From: Actinomycetes bacterium
GTDB taxonomy: Bacteria; Actinomycetota; Acidimicrobiia; Acidimicrobiales; Bog-793
Length of the DNA stretch: 64,000 bases
Assembly: GCA_021798985.1 (NCBI GenBank)
Contig: JAJZBI010000009.1
Location: 71,316 to 135,315 of the forward strand
Reading direction: 5' to 3'
The number at the start of each line of letters is the position of its first letter. Within the stretch, counting starts at the first letter, position 1. The position numbers and the translations under genes are program-made. Positions 41,146-49,826 of this stretch are shown here, in pieces. Under the pieces are notes generated by a model. That model ran no database searches and was not told the origin of the DNA. It was given only the letters and a program-made list of their open reading frames with translations.

Positions 41146-42939
41146 ATGAGCCCGCTGTCGATCGCCCGCATCCTCTTCGTCCTGCTCGCGCTGGTATGGC
41201 TGAGCGCCGCGGTCGCCTGGCGCCGCCCGACGCTGCCCGGCGGCCTCGGCCTTGGGGTCGGCGGCGCGCTGGCGGGCCTGTGGGGCGGCCTGCTCTTCGC
41301 GCGCCGCCTGTCCGCGCGCGCGACGGCGGCCCTCGGCGCCTTGGCGGTGGTGGGGGTCGCCGGGCTGGTCGCGGTCTGTGGCGGTCCGGGCAAAGACCTG
41401 GCGGTCGGCGCGCTATTCGGCCCGGTGGCCATCTTCTGCGCGCTCTTCCTGCGGCCCCGCGTCGCCCTCGGCCTGCACGTGGTGGCTGGGGTGCTGCTCA
41501 CTGCGGCCCTCGTCCCCCTCACCGGTGCAAGCACCGCTGTCGCCACGGGCGGACTGTGGTTCGTTGCCGCTGGCGCGGTGGTGCTCGTCGTGGTGCTGCT
41601 CAGCCGCTCGGCGCTGCGGCGTGCCAGCCGCGACGTCGACACCGGGCTGCCGAACGGCCTCGGCCTCGCCCAGGCGGTGCGCGCCCAGGTCGGCTGGCAT
41701 CGCTACGTGGTCGCCTCGGTGCTGCTCGAGGGGATCGCCGACGCGCGAGAGGCGCTCGGGTACGGCGTCGGTACGGAGCTGTTGCGCCGGGCGGTCGAGG
41801 ACCTCGGCCAGGTGCTGCCCGCCGATGCCGTGATCGGTCGCGTGCTGGCCGACGAGCTCGTCATCGTTCGACCGCTCGACCCAGCACCCGCGGCGGGCGG
41901 GACGGACCTCGCCGAGGCCCGCGACCTCGCCCGCACGGCCGCCCAGGCGATCGGCGCCGGCCGTTACCTCGCGGACGGCGTCGAGGTGTCGCTCCGCCCC
42001 CACGTGGGCCTCGCCATCGCCCCCGAGGACGGCGGGCACATCGAAGAGCTGATCCGACGGGCCAGCCTCTCGGCGCCGCGCGCCGCCACGAACGGCCTCG
42101 CCTTCGTGCGCTGGGATGGCAGCACCAAGGCGCTCACCGGCGAGGACCTGGAGCTCCTCGCCGGCTTGCGCCTCGCCCCCGAGCGCGGCGAGCTGAGCCT
42201 CGTCTACCAGCCCCAGATCGCCGCCCGAAGCGGCCGGACGGTGTCGGTCGAGGCCCTGTTGCGCTGGGATCGCCCGGGACACGGTCTCGTGCCGCCGGAC
42301 CGCTTCATCGTGCTCGCCGAGCGCACGGGCCTCATCGACCGCCTCACCGAGTGGGTCGTCGCCGAGGCGCTCGACGCCCAGGTGCGCTGGCGTGGCCTTG
42401 GCCGAGCGCTGCCGGTGTCGGTCAATCTGTCCGCGCGCTCGCTCACCAAGCCCGAACTCGCGAGCTGGATCCTTGACGAGCTCGGGCGCCGCGACCTGCC
42501 AGCGAGCGCCCTGTCGGTCGAGGTCACCGAGACCGCCGCGGCCTCGGACCTCGCCCAGGCCGTCAAGCTGCTGCGGCCCCTCTATGAGCGCGGCGTGCGG
42601 ATCTCGATCGACGACTTCGGTGTCGGCTACACCTCACTCTCGGTGCTGCCAGAACTGCCGCTCAACGAGCTGAAGGTGGACAAGCACTTCGTGCTCGCCG
42701 TGACGGAATCACCAGCGGCGGCCGCGATCGTGCGGACCGTACGCGAGCTGACGCTGCGCCTCGGGCTCGACAGCGTCGCCGAGGGCGTCGAGAACGCGGC
42801 GATCGCCGCCCTCGTCAGCGAGATCGGCTACGACCTGCTGCAGGGGTACCACTTCGCCCGACCGCTCAGCGAGGAGCAGCTCGCCGAGCACCTGGCGCGC
42901 GAGGTGTTCCCGGAGATCGACGTCGCGATCGGCTCGTGA
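41146..42939 (+). CDS. Membrane-bound degenerate-GGDEF / EAL c-di-GMP phosphodiesterase
   Basis: A 597-residue protein. Residues 5-155 hold about five hydrophobic segments. A GGDEF-like domain follows (DVDTGLPNGLGLAQAV) but its active loop reads VLADELVIV, so no cyclase activity is expected. The EAL domain has SVEALLRWD (near 368), VNLSARSL, EVTETAAA, IDDFGVGYTS (near 488), LKVDKHFV and VAEGVEN, all needed metal residues, so it likely cleaves c-di-GMP. The start is uncertain; the frame opens at 40942, but ATG 41146 sits right before the first membrane helix. Confidence 0.87.
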   Translation: MSPLSIARILFVLLALVWLSAAVAWRRPTLPGGLGLGVGGALAGLWGGLLFARRLSARATAALGALAVVGVAGLVAVCGGPGKDLAVGALFGPVAIFCALFLRPRVALGLHVVAGVLLTAALVPLTGASTAVATGGLWFVAAGAVVLVVVLLSRSALRRASRDVDTGLPNGLGLAQAVRAQVGWHRYVVASVLLEGIADAREALGYGVGTELLRRAVEDLGQVLPADAVIGRVLADELVIVRPLDPAPAAGGTDLAEARDLARTAAQAIGAGRYLADGVEVSLRPHVGLAIAPEDGGHIEELIRRASLSAPRAATNGLAFVRWDGSTKALTGEDLELLAGLRLAPERGELSLVYQPQIAARSGRTVSVEALLRWDRPGHGLVPPDRFIVLAERTGLIDRLTEWVVAEALDAQVRWRGLGRALPVSVNLSARSLTKPELASWILDELGRRDLPASALSVEVTETAAASDLAQAVKLLRPLYERGVRISIDDFGVGYTSLSVLPELPLNELKVDKHFVLAVTESPAAAAIVRTVRELTLRLGLDSVAEGVENAAIAALVSEIGYDLLQGYHFARPLSEEQLAEHLAREVFPEIDVAIGS

Positions 42940-43186
42940 AGGCGCGAGCTTGCGAGCAGGGCTTCTTGACGCCTGGCTGAGCTCCACCGGACGGGCCTGC
43001 TGGCCACGTCGCGGCTCGTCGCTGTGCGACGCAGGTCCGCCGACACGTCATCGTGGGCTTGAGGCGAAGACGCGGGCCCTGTGATGGCCCCCAGTCACGG
43101 CGAGGCCGCGCTCAAGTTCTCGAGGGTCGCGCCGATGAGTAGATGTGCCAGGAACAGGTGGGCCGCACGTCGACTGGAGTTCTGCC

Positions 43187-43393
43187 ATGCGAACGAGCAT
43201 CCACCGCCCCCCGGCGAGCGAGCCGCTCGAGGATCCACCGCAGATGGGGGAGGGCGCTGCCAGCGGCCGATCGGCTGGCGCGACGGTGATCGAGCCAGAT
43301 TCCGCCGGACCGCCGACACCTCGTCAGTCGCACCCCTCCTGGGCGCGAGGTGACCTGCACATCGTCGCCCGGCTGATCGACGAGGATCACTGA
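43187..43393 (+). CDS. Possible small hypothetical protein upstream of motA
   Basis: A 68-residue frame from ATG 43187 with TGGAG seven bases upstream, Pro/Ser/Gly-rich in the middle and ending WARGDLHIVARLIDEDH. It stops 9 bases before the motA start. Codon third-position bias is weaker than in neighbours and no family is recognised, so it may not be a gene. If it is not, 42940-43402 holds only the motA promoter region. Confidence 0.35.
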   Translation: MRTSIHRPPASEPLEDPPQMGEGAASGRSAGATVIEPDSAGPPTPRQSHPSWARGDLHIVARLIDEDH

Positions 43394-43402
43394 GGGCAGG
43401 CC

Positions 43403-44185
43403 ATGCGGGACACCTGGACGCCGCTTGCCATGGCCGCCGGCATCGTCTGTGTCCTCATCGCCACGATCCTCGACCGCACCAGCCCGGCGGTGCTGATCAA
43501 GCCCGCACCGTTGATCCTCGTCTTCGGCGGCACCTTCTTCGCCGGGACCGCCGGGCTGTTCCGCCGCGACCTGCACGGGCTGGGCGCGATCTTGCGCCGC
43601 GCCCTCACGAGCCGCGTCGATGACCTCGAGATCGCCGTCGAGCAGATGGCGTTCCTCGCCGCGACTGCGAAGCAGAACGGCATCATGGCCCTCGACCAGG
43701 CCACGGCCACGATCGCCGACCCGTTCTTGCGCCGCGGGGTCGAACTCGCCGTCGACGGCGTGAGCTCTGAGGAGTTAGTCGCGGTTCTCGAGGACGATCT
43801 CGAGAGCACCGCCGCGCGCCACCGTGCCGGGGCAAAGGTCTTTGCCGACATGGGCGGCTACGCGCCGACGCTTGGCATTATTGGCACGGTGATGGGCTTA
43901 GTGCACGTGCTTGGCAATCTCGCTGCGCCGGGGTCGCTCGGGCCGGCCATCGGCTCAGCGTTCACGGCGACCCTGTGGGGCGTGCTCTCGGCCAACTTGA
44001 TCTGGATCCCGCTCGTCAACAAGCTCCGGCGATTGAGCGATCTCGAGATCGTGGTGAAGCGCATGGAGATCGAGGGCCTCCTTGCCATTCAGGTCGGCGC
44101 GAGCTCTCGGATGGTCCGGAGGCGGATGGAGTCGTTCCTCGCTCCGGCTCTGCGCAACGAGCCGGCGAGCGGCGCAGCTGCGTGA
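43403..44185 (+). CDS. motA: MotA/ExbB-family proton channel protein
   Basis: A 260-residue MotA. Membrane helices lie at about 7-22, 33-50, 150-175 and 185-205. FGGTFFAGTAGLFRRDL, a cytoplasmic charged domain, then MGGYAPTLGIIGTVMGLVHVL (the proton-pore helix with the conserved Pro) and SAFTATLWGVLSANLIWIPLVNKL match MotA closely. MotA pairs with MotB to drive flagellar rotation, but no motB or flagellar gene is in the window. ATG 43403. Confidence 0.9.
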   Translation: MRDTWTPLAMAAGIVCVLIATILDRTSPAVLIKPAPLILVFGGTFFAGTAGLFRRDLHGLGAILRRALTSRVDDLEIAVEQMAFLAATAKQNGIMALDQATATIADPFLRRGVELAVDGVSSEELVAVLEDDLESTAARHRAGAKVFADMGGYAPTLGIIGTVMGLVHVLGNLAAPGSLGPAIGSAFTATLWGVLSANLIWIPLVNKLRRLSDLEIVVKRMEIEGLLAIQVGASSRMVRRRMESFLAPALRNEPASGAAA

Positions 44186-44298
44186 GCGCCGCACAGACGC
44201 GGCCAAAGCGCCGTGGAGGCGGCCAGATTGTGCAAAGACTGGCGCGCACGGCGCGAGGTCGTTACGATGCCTGTGAAGCAAGCCGAGAGGAGGTGCCG

Positions 44299-44349
44299 AT
44301 GTCGATGATCTTCATGCCGCCGGCAGCCTCCGCGCGCATCGCCCGCTGA
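44299..44349 (+). CDS. Possible 16-residue peptide with a strong ribosome site
   Basis: AGAGGAGGTG, a near-perfect Shine-Dalgarno, lies 5 bases before ATG 44299, which opens only 16 codons (MSMIFMPPAASARIAR) before TGA. It could be a leader peptide or a small protein; chance is possible. It sits 114 bases after motA and 114 bases before the next small gene. Confidence 0.35.
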   Translation: MSMIFMPPAASARIAR

Positions 44350-44462
44350 CGACCCGGCTCTTTCCCCGCGCCCTGTAGCGCTGCCTTCCCCACGCGTTCG
44401 CGTCTCGCGTGTTCGCGTGCCATTTGCCTGTGATCTCCGGCCTTTTCCAGAAAGGCACACTC

Positions 44463-44690
44463 ATGCATCCCGAGCTGCTTCGCGCCATCGCGCGCGATCA
44501 CGATGCCGCGCGTCTCAGCGAGGCGCGCGCGAAGGACTTCGCGCGCTCTGCGCCGTCGCGAGGCCATCTTGTGACACGCGGCGTGCGTCGATATGTCGGA
44601 TCTGTCCTTGTCGCCGCGGGAGCGCGCCTGCTCGCCGGTTCTCTCGAGACGGCGCCGATCGCACAAACTCGCCTGTCCGCCAGCCGATGA
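44463..44690 (+). CDS. Small basic hypothetical protein
   Basis: A 75-residue protein from ATG 44463 with AGAAAGG upstream. It begins MHPELLRAIARDHDAARLSEARA, a pattern seen at the start of many short actinobacterial proteins, then a basic stretch and VRRYVGSVLVAAGARLLAGSLE, a possible single membrane helix. Function unknown. Confidence 0.55.
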   Translation: MHPELLRAIARDHDAARLSEARAKDFARSAPSRGHLVTRGVRRYVGSVLVAAGARLLAGSLETAPIAQTRLSASR

Positions 44691-44798
44691 CGGCCGGCAC
44701 CCACGTCACGGCCGAGCGGGCGCAACCGATGCGCACTCGCTCGGCCGAGGCGCGGTGGCTGGACTGAGCGAGGAAGCGGAGCTGCCAAGCTAGAGGCG

Positions 44799-46148
44799 AT
44801 GGAGCATGGGCCTTCCGATACCTTCGTAGCCGACCCCGCGCTCGTCGAGCTGCCAGTCGGCGACGTGGCGGCCGGCGGGGGCTGCGTCGGCCGCGCCCCG
44901 GACGGCCGGGTCGCATTCGTCCGCTATGCCGCTCCCGGCGAGCGCGTGCGCGCCCGAGTCACCGAGGAGCGCGCCCACTTCCTCCGGGCAGACGCCGTCG
45001 AGATCCTCGATGCCTCCTCCGGGCGCGTCGTCCCGGCGTGTCCCCACGCTGGGCCGGGGCGCTGCGGCGGCTGCGACTGGCAGCACCTCGACCTCGCGCT
45101 GCAACGCCGACTCAAGGCGCAGCTCGTCGCCACGCAGCTCGGCAGGGTGGCGGGGATCGATCGCCACCTCGTCGTCGAAGAACTCCCCGGAGCCCCCGAT
45201 GGGCTCGGCTGGCGCACCCGCGTGCGCTTTGCCGTGGCGCCCGACGGGCGCATCGGTTTGCGCCGTCATCGCTCCCATGGCATCGAGCCCGCCGCCGACT
45301 GTCCGCTCGCCGTGGCGAGCCTACGGGCGGCGGCGACCGTGCTGCCCCGCTGGAAGGGCGCCAGGGAGGTGGAGATCACCGCGCTCGGCGCGGACTCGGT
45401 ACCGCTCATCGCAGTCTCGACGCTGTCGGGGGCGAACCGGCGCCCGACGACGGTGCCGGCGCTTCCTGTCGAGCTCGCCGGGGCCGGGCTCGTGGTCGAC
45501 GGCCGGTCGCTCGCCGGTCCGGGTCACGTCGTCGCAGAGGTCCGTCACCGCCGCTTTCGCGTCTCATACGGGTCGTTCTGGCAGGTGCACGTGGCGGCGC
45601 CGCTCACCCTCATCGACGCGGTGATCGCGGCCCTCGAGCCACGGGAGGACGAGCGGGTCGTCGACCTGTACGCCGGGGTGGGCCTGTTCGCCGGCTTCCT
45701 CGCCGAGGCAGTCGGCGCGCGTGGATCGGTCCTCGCCATCGAACAGGACCGGCGCGCCGCGAGCGACGCGCGCGCCAACCTCGCGGACCTCGCCAATGTG
45801 GTCGTGCGCTCGCGCCGCGTCGATGCCGCGCTTGTCGCTCGCGAGCTCGAGGGGGCCGACCTCGTTGTCCTCGACCCGCCACGCCAGGGCGCCGGGGTGG
45901 CGACCATGGAGGCGCTCTGCGCGCTCGATGCACCGCCCCGTCGCGTCGCGTACGTCGCCTGTGATCCGGCTTCGTTCGCCCGTGACGCCCGAGTCCTTCT
46001 CGAAGCGGGGTGGCAACTCGGCACATTGCGCGCCTTCGACCTGTTCCCGATGACCGAGCACGTCGAGCTGGTGGCCGCCTTCGAGCGGCCAGCGCCACCT
46101 GGTCAGCGGGTGCATTTGCCCGCCAGTCACCTCCCCGCCTATGAGTGA
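44799..46148 (+). CDS. 23S rRNA/tRNA m5U methyltransferase, RlmCD/TrmA family
   Basis: A 449-residue SAM-dependent methyltransferase. Residues 13-72 are a TRAM RNA-binding domain. C81, C89 and C92 (CPHAGPGRCGGCDWQH), with a later Cys in ADCPLA, form the RumA-type 4Fe-4S site. The SAM site is VVDLYAGVGLFAG, the substrate loop LVVLDPPRQGAG, and the catalytic Cys388 is in VACDPASFARD. The exact uridine target is not determined. ATG 44799. Confidence 0.92.
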   Translation: MEHGPSDTFVADPALVELPVGDVAAGGGCVGRAPDGRVAFVRYAAPGERVRARVTEERAHFLRADAVEILDASSGRVVPACPHAGPGRCGGCDWQHLDLALQRRLKAQLVATQLGRVAGIDRHLVVEELPGAPDGLGWRTRVRFAVAPDGRIGLRRHRSHGIEPAADCPLAVASLRAAATVLPRWKGAREVEITALGADSVPLIAVSTLSGANRRPTTVPALPVELAGAGLVVDGRSLAGPGHVVAEVRHRRFRVSYGSFWQVHVAAPLTLIDAVIAALEPREDERVVDLYAGVGLFAGFLAEAVGARGSVLAIEQDRRAASDARANLADLANVVVRSRRVDAALVARELEGADLVVLDPPRQGAGVATMEALCALDAPPRRVAYVACDPASFARDARVLLEAGWQLGTLRAFDLFPMTEHVELVAAFERPAPPGQRVHLPASHLPAYE

Positions 46149-46199
46149 GGCCATGAGCAGGCTCCCGCACCTCGCAACGCCTCGCGCGCACCCGCCCCG

Positions 46200-46610
46200 A
46201 TGAGCGGTCAGCTCGCCCCGGCGCTCGACGGCGTCCGCCTCTGCCTGCACGTCCTCGGGGCGACGGTGTGGGTCGGCGGTCAGATCACGCTCGCCGGGCT
46301 CGTGGGACCGGCGCGCCAACTCGGCGAGGACACGCCGCGCCGGCTCGCTCGGGCCTTTGCCCGTCTCAGCTGGCCGGCCTATGTCCTCGTGGTCGGCACC
46401 GGGATCTGGAACGTGGTGGCCGTGCATCAGGGGAAAGGCCGTGTCTGGCAGATCGTCCTCGGCATCAAGATCGCCGTCGCGCTCTTGGCAGGTCTCACTG
46501 CCTGGCTGCACGGGCGCGCCCGCGCCCGCGCCGCGATCGCGGTCTATGGCGCGCTCGCGGGGGTCTGCTCGCTCGCGGCGCTCTTCCTCGGCGTCTTCCT
46601 CGCTGGCTGA
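46200..46610 (+). CDS. CopD-like four-helix membrane protein
   Basis: A 136-residue membrane protein. The first helix LCLHVLGATVWVGGQITLAGLVGP has the His and Gly pattern of CopD/YozB-type proteins (haem- or copper-linked). Three more helices follow (SWPAYVLVVGTGIWNVVAVH, IVLGIKIAVALLAGLTAW, AALFLGVFLAG). Function unknown, perhaps copper homeostasis. It follows the methyltransferase by 51 bases. Confidence 0.75.
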   Translation: MSGQLAPALDGVRLCLHVLGATVWVGGQITLAGLVGPARQLGEDTPRRLARAFARLSWPAYVLVVGTGIWNVVAVHQGKGRVWQIVLGIKIAVALLAGLTAWLHGRARARAAIAVYGALAGVCSLAALFLGVFLAG

Positions 46611-47171
46611 GCGCGCCAGCAAGACAGCGCCTCCCGGCCTCAGCTTGAGGCTCCTCGCGCTCAGCGTCCAGCGACGCCCCGGGGCGTGGCATTGCGTCGG
46701 CCCGGCGAGGGCGACCCATCCAACAGCGCGCTGGCGCTCCCGTCGGACGCGCCTGGCGGAGCGCCACTTCGTGTCCGGATAACCTGCCGGCGCTTCCGTG
46801 CGTGCTCGTTGGTCGGTGCCGGCCAAGTTCCACCACCGCGCGCTGAGCGGACACCGCGCCGCCGAGCGCCCCACCCACCTCGCCGCGCTTCGCATTTGCC
46901 TGATCGCGCTGATTCGTCATGGAAACGTAGGCAGAACCGTGAGCCCTGGCGTCGCAGGGGCAATTGTCCCTGGGCGACACGCGAGGAACGACGCGAGGTG
47001 CGAGGCCGGCGAGCTTTCGATCGAGCGCTTCAACTCCCCGACATCCAAGAGCACCCGAGCGCGCGAGGCGCCCGTGCGCGAAGACACCGGATCCAGGTGC
47101 GGCGGGCGGTTTCCCATCGCCGCGCCGAGCGGTGGCGCGACACAGCGAGCAAGCGAGAAGGAGGCGATGTC
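46611..47171. other. 561-base stretch without a supported gene
   Basis: Frames here are Arg/Pro-rich shadows with no family resemblance. Notable are GCCTCA-GCT-TGAGGC (46637-46651), a small hairpin, and ACGCCCCGGGGCGT (46674-46687), a perfect palindrome. These could end the CopD-like transcript. The remainder may hold a long 5' leader or an unannotated RNA for the pfpI operon. Confidence 0.45.
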
Positions 47172-47753
47172 ATGGCCACGACGCGACCGAGCGCAGCGAT
47201 CCTGTGTGCTGCCGGCGTCGAGCAGATTGAGGTGACCGTGCCGCGCAAACGCCTTGAGGCCGCAGGCTTTGAGGTCGTGCTCGTCGGCCCGACGACCGGC
47301 GACATCCGCGCCTATCACTACATCGAGCCCGGCGACGAGCTGCACGTCGATCTTTCGTTCTTCCAGGTCCGCGCGGAGATGTTCGACTGCCTCGTGATCC
47401 CGGGCGGGCTCGGAGGACCAGACACCCTGCGCAACGACGAACAGGCGGTGAGGTTCGTGCGGGACTACTGGCATCAGGGGCGCCTGGTCGGTGTCATCTG
47501 CCATGGTCCCTGGCTCCTCATCGAGGCGGGGGTCTTGACAGCAAGGCGCTTGACCTGCGCAGACCAGATCTCCTCTGACGTCGCCAACGCCGGGGGAGCC
47601 TACGTCAACGCGGACGCCCACCTCGATGCCGATACCCGTCCGGTGCTGGTTTCGGGGAGGAATCACTCCACGGTTGGCGCGTTCGCCGACGTCTTGGTTG
47701 ACCAGCTTTCGCTGGCACCGCTCGGTGATGGGAGGGGGCACCATGCCCTTTAG
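47172..47753 (+). CDS. DJ-1/PfpI family protein, second copy
   Basis: A 193-residue protein of the same PfpI branch as the one at 9765, with the nucleophile elbow GVICHGPW (C110), the Glu in ILCAAGVEQIEVTV and the loop CLVIPGGLGGPDTLRND. The two paralogues differ widely outside the active site. ATG 47172 follows AAGGAGGCG. Its last 11 bases overlap the repeat-rich membrane protein gene, so the two are coexpressed. Confidence 0.9.
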   Translation: MATTRPSAAILCAAGVEQIEVTVPRKRLEAAGFEVVLVGPTTGDIRAYHYIEPGDELHVDLSFFQVRAEMFDCLVIPGGLGGPDTLRNDEQAVRFVRDYWHQGRLVGVICHGPWLLIEAGVLTARRLTCADQISSDVANAGGAYVNADAHLDADTRPVLVSGRNHSTVGAFADVLVDQLSLAPLGDGRGHHAL

Positions 47754-49566
47754 CGGAGTCGCCTTTGGACTGCCCTTCGCCATGAACAGTGTCGAGGGAT
47801 TCGAAGCATCGATGTTTGTCGCCGCGGCCGCTTCCCGCTCCACCTGGCGCAGGGCGGCGACGGCGGTAGTGGCGGCCGCGGTGACCCTCGTACCTTTTGG
47901 CGTACTCCTCTGGCTGGCGTTCCACTACTTCGGTGCGCAGTACCTCGACTACGCGATCGCCGTGCTCGTGTTCGTACTGGGGGCGCGCGAGCTACGGGAG
48001 GGTCTGAGTGAACGACCATCTGGGCACGCTGCGGGCGAGCGCGGGCGCGTCGAGCGCATCGGGTTCTCCGCAACGAGCGCTGCATCCATCTCGCGCTTTC
48101 AGGCAGCGCATGGACTGGAGCCGACCGCGGTCGTCGACGCGCCGACTCGCGTGGCGCTGCTCGCGGCTCGCCGCGCAGCTGGCTACGAGCAGGTGGATCC
48201 CTTCTTGTTCGGCGTCGACGCCGCTGATGCCTCTGCGGTAGCGGAGTTTCAACGTCGCCACGGCCTTGACGCAACGGGCGACGTCGACGCAATGACCCGT
48301 GGCGCGATGCGCGTCGCCCAGCAGCAGGGGCTGATCGACGTCCTCTGCGCCGATGCGGTGCGGCGTTTCCAGCGCTCCCATGGCCTTGACGACACGGGCG
48401 ACGTGGACCACGCGACCTCCGTCGCCCTGGCCACCGTGCGATCCGAAGGAGCGACCACGCCACGTGGCAGAAAGAAGGCCCGCATCGATCCCATCGATGC
48501 CTGGCACGGGCTCGACGCCGCGAACGCGGCATCGATCAAGGCACTCCAACGAAGCCTCGGGCTGGATGCCGATGGCGCAATCGGACCAGAGACACGCGGA
48601 GCGTTGATCGCGATGCGCGCCCGGCTGGTGGTCGATCCCGCCGATCCGAGCGCGGTTCTCCAGCTTCAAGCGCGTCACGACCTTCCGGCCACTGGGGTCA
48701 TCGACACGACGACCCGCGAGGTGCTGAGCGAAGAGACGAGCAAGATGTTCGCGCTGAGCGGCGGGGCGCGCAACGGCGAGCCGGACGTTTGCGATGAGGA
48801 CGCCGTTCGCTACTTCCAACGTCGTTACGGGCTCGAAGCCGACGGCGTCGTCGACGACAAGACGCAGGCGGCCCTTCGCTACGAGCGCGACTGGTTTGCC
48901 GGCCTCGATCCCACCAACGGCGATTCGGTGCGCCACTTCCAAGCCGACGTTCGGTTGCCCGTCGATGGGGTCGTCGGACCGCTGACGCAAGCGGCGGTTC
49001 GGACGATTCGCGCGCAGCGGGCGCCACACTCGGGCCGCGCCCGCAAGAAGCGCTACGGGCCAGTCAGCACCAAGGGACCGATCGGTCCCCGCATCGACCT
49101 CGACATCGCGGACACCGATTCGATCCGCGCGTTCCAGGCGCGCCATGACCTGCCGGTGACCGGCGAGATCGGGCCGGACACCCAAGAGGCGCTGGCCTTG
49201 GTGCGTCGAGCCGGAATCTTCGGCGAGTCTCGCCTCGGGGCCCATCGCCTCCCAGCGCACAACCACACGCCGATCGGCCGGCTCCGCGCGCTCTTGGGTG
49301 ACGCCTGGCCCGCCTATGTCGGCGTGATCCTCGAAACGAGCGAGGCGCTCTTGTACTCCTTCGCCGTAGGTAGCTCGTCGTTCGCGCTTCTGCCGGCACT
49401 GGTCGGGGCGGGCATCGGATTCGCCTGGCCGTGGTCGGTGATCCCGTTGCTTCGCAAGCTGACCGCGAGCGTGGCGGAGTGGAAGCAAGAGGCCGTCATC
49501 GGTGCCGTGCTGGTGTCGGTCGCGGCATCCTTTGGCCTGCTCCACATGGTCGGGGTGTTCCACTGA
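47743..49566 (+). CDS. Membrane protein with eight inserted peptidoglycan-binding-like repeats
   Basis: A 607-residue protein. Residues 3-85 and 523-604 are hydrophobic halves, each starting with a Glu-x2-Glu helix (SVEGFEASMF at 16-25; ILETSEALLY at 529-538), like the duplicated REGLE-type helices of FTR1/COG4280-like transporters. Between them lie eight PG_binding_1-like repeats with FQxxHGL cores at about 119, 169, 209, 268, 308, 358, 399 and 464, each followed by G-x-V/I-D-x2-T-x2-A. Two basic linkers (RGRKKAR, GRARKKR) interrupt them. ATG 47743 has GGGAGGGGG upstream. Function unknown; the architecture is unusual. Confidence 0.83.
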   Translation: MPFSGVAFGLPFAMNSVEGFEASMFVAAAASRSTWRRAATAVVAAAVTLVPFGVLLWLAFHYFGAQYLDYAIAVLVFVLGARELREGLSERPSGHAAGERGRVERIGFSATSAASISRFQAAHGLEPTAVVDAPTRVALLAARRAAGYEQVDPFLFGVDAADASAVAEFQRRHGLDATGDVDAMTRGAMRVAQQQGLIDVLCADAVRRFQRSHGLDDTGDVDHATSVALATVRSEGATTPRGRKKARIDPIDAWHGLDAANAASIKALQRSLGLDADGAIGPETRGALIAMRARLVVDPADPSAVLQLQARHDLPATGVIDTTTREVLSEETSKMFALSGGARNGEPDVCDEDAVRYFQRRYGLEADGVVDDKTQAALRYERDWFAGLDPTNGDSVRHFQADVRLPVDGVVGPLTQAAVRTIRAQRAPHSGRARKKRYGPVSTKGPIGPRIDLDIADTDSIRAFQARHDLPVTGEIGPDTQEALALVRRAGIFGESRLGAHRLPAHNHTPIGRLRALLGDAWPAYVGVILETSEALLYSFAVGSSSFALLPALVGAGIGFAWPWSVIPLLRKLTASVAEWKQEAVIGAVLVSVAASFGLLHMVGVFH

Positions 49567-49826
49567 CCGCTGGACGAGGGATGCAGCCCGAAGCTCGCCT
49601 GGCCGCGATCTCGCGCCTCGGCGGACTGAGCGCAGCCAGGATCCATCGACCTCGCTCGGTCCGCCCGGGCGCCAGCACCAACTGAACGGCGAAGCCGTGA
49701 GTCCAGGCCTTCCTGAAGCCGACATGAACGGAAATTGAGCGCTCGACGCAGGGGTTTTCTCAGCGGCGACGCGCCGGACGCCCCGTGCCGCCAGCATGAG
49801 CCGGTGCCGCCCTAGGCTGCCAGACC

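Noticed and set aside
46686..47171. Upstream extension of the second pfpI frame
   Set aside because: The added 160 residues are Arg/Pro-rich with no family similarity, and ATG 47172 has a strong ribosome site and fits homologues.
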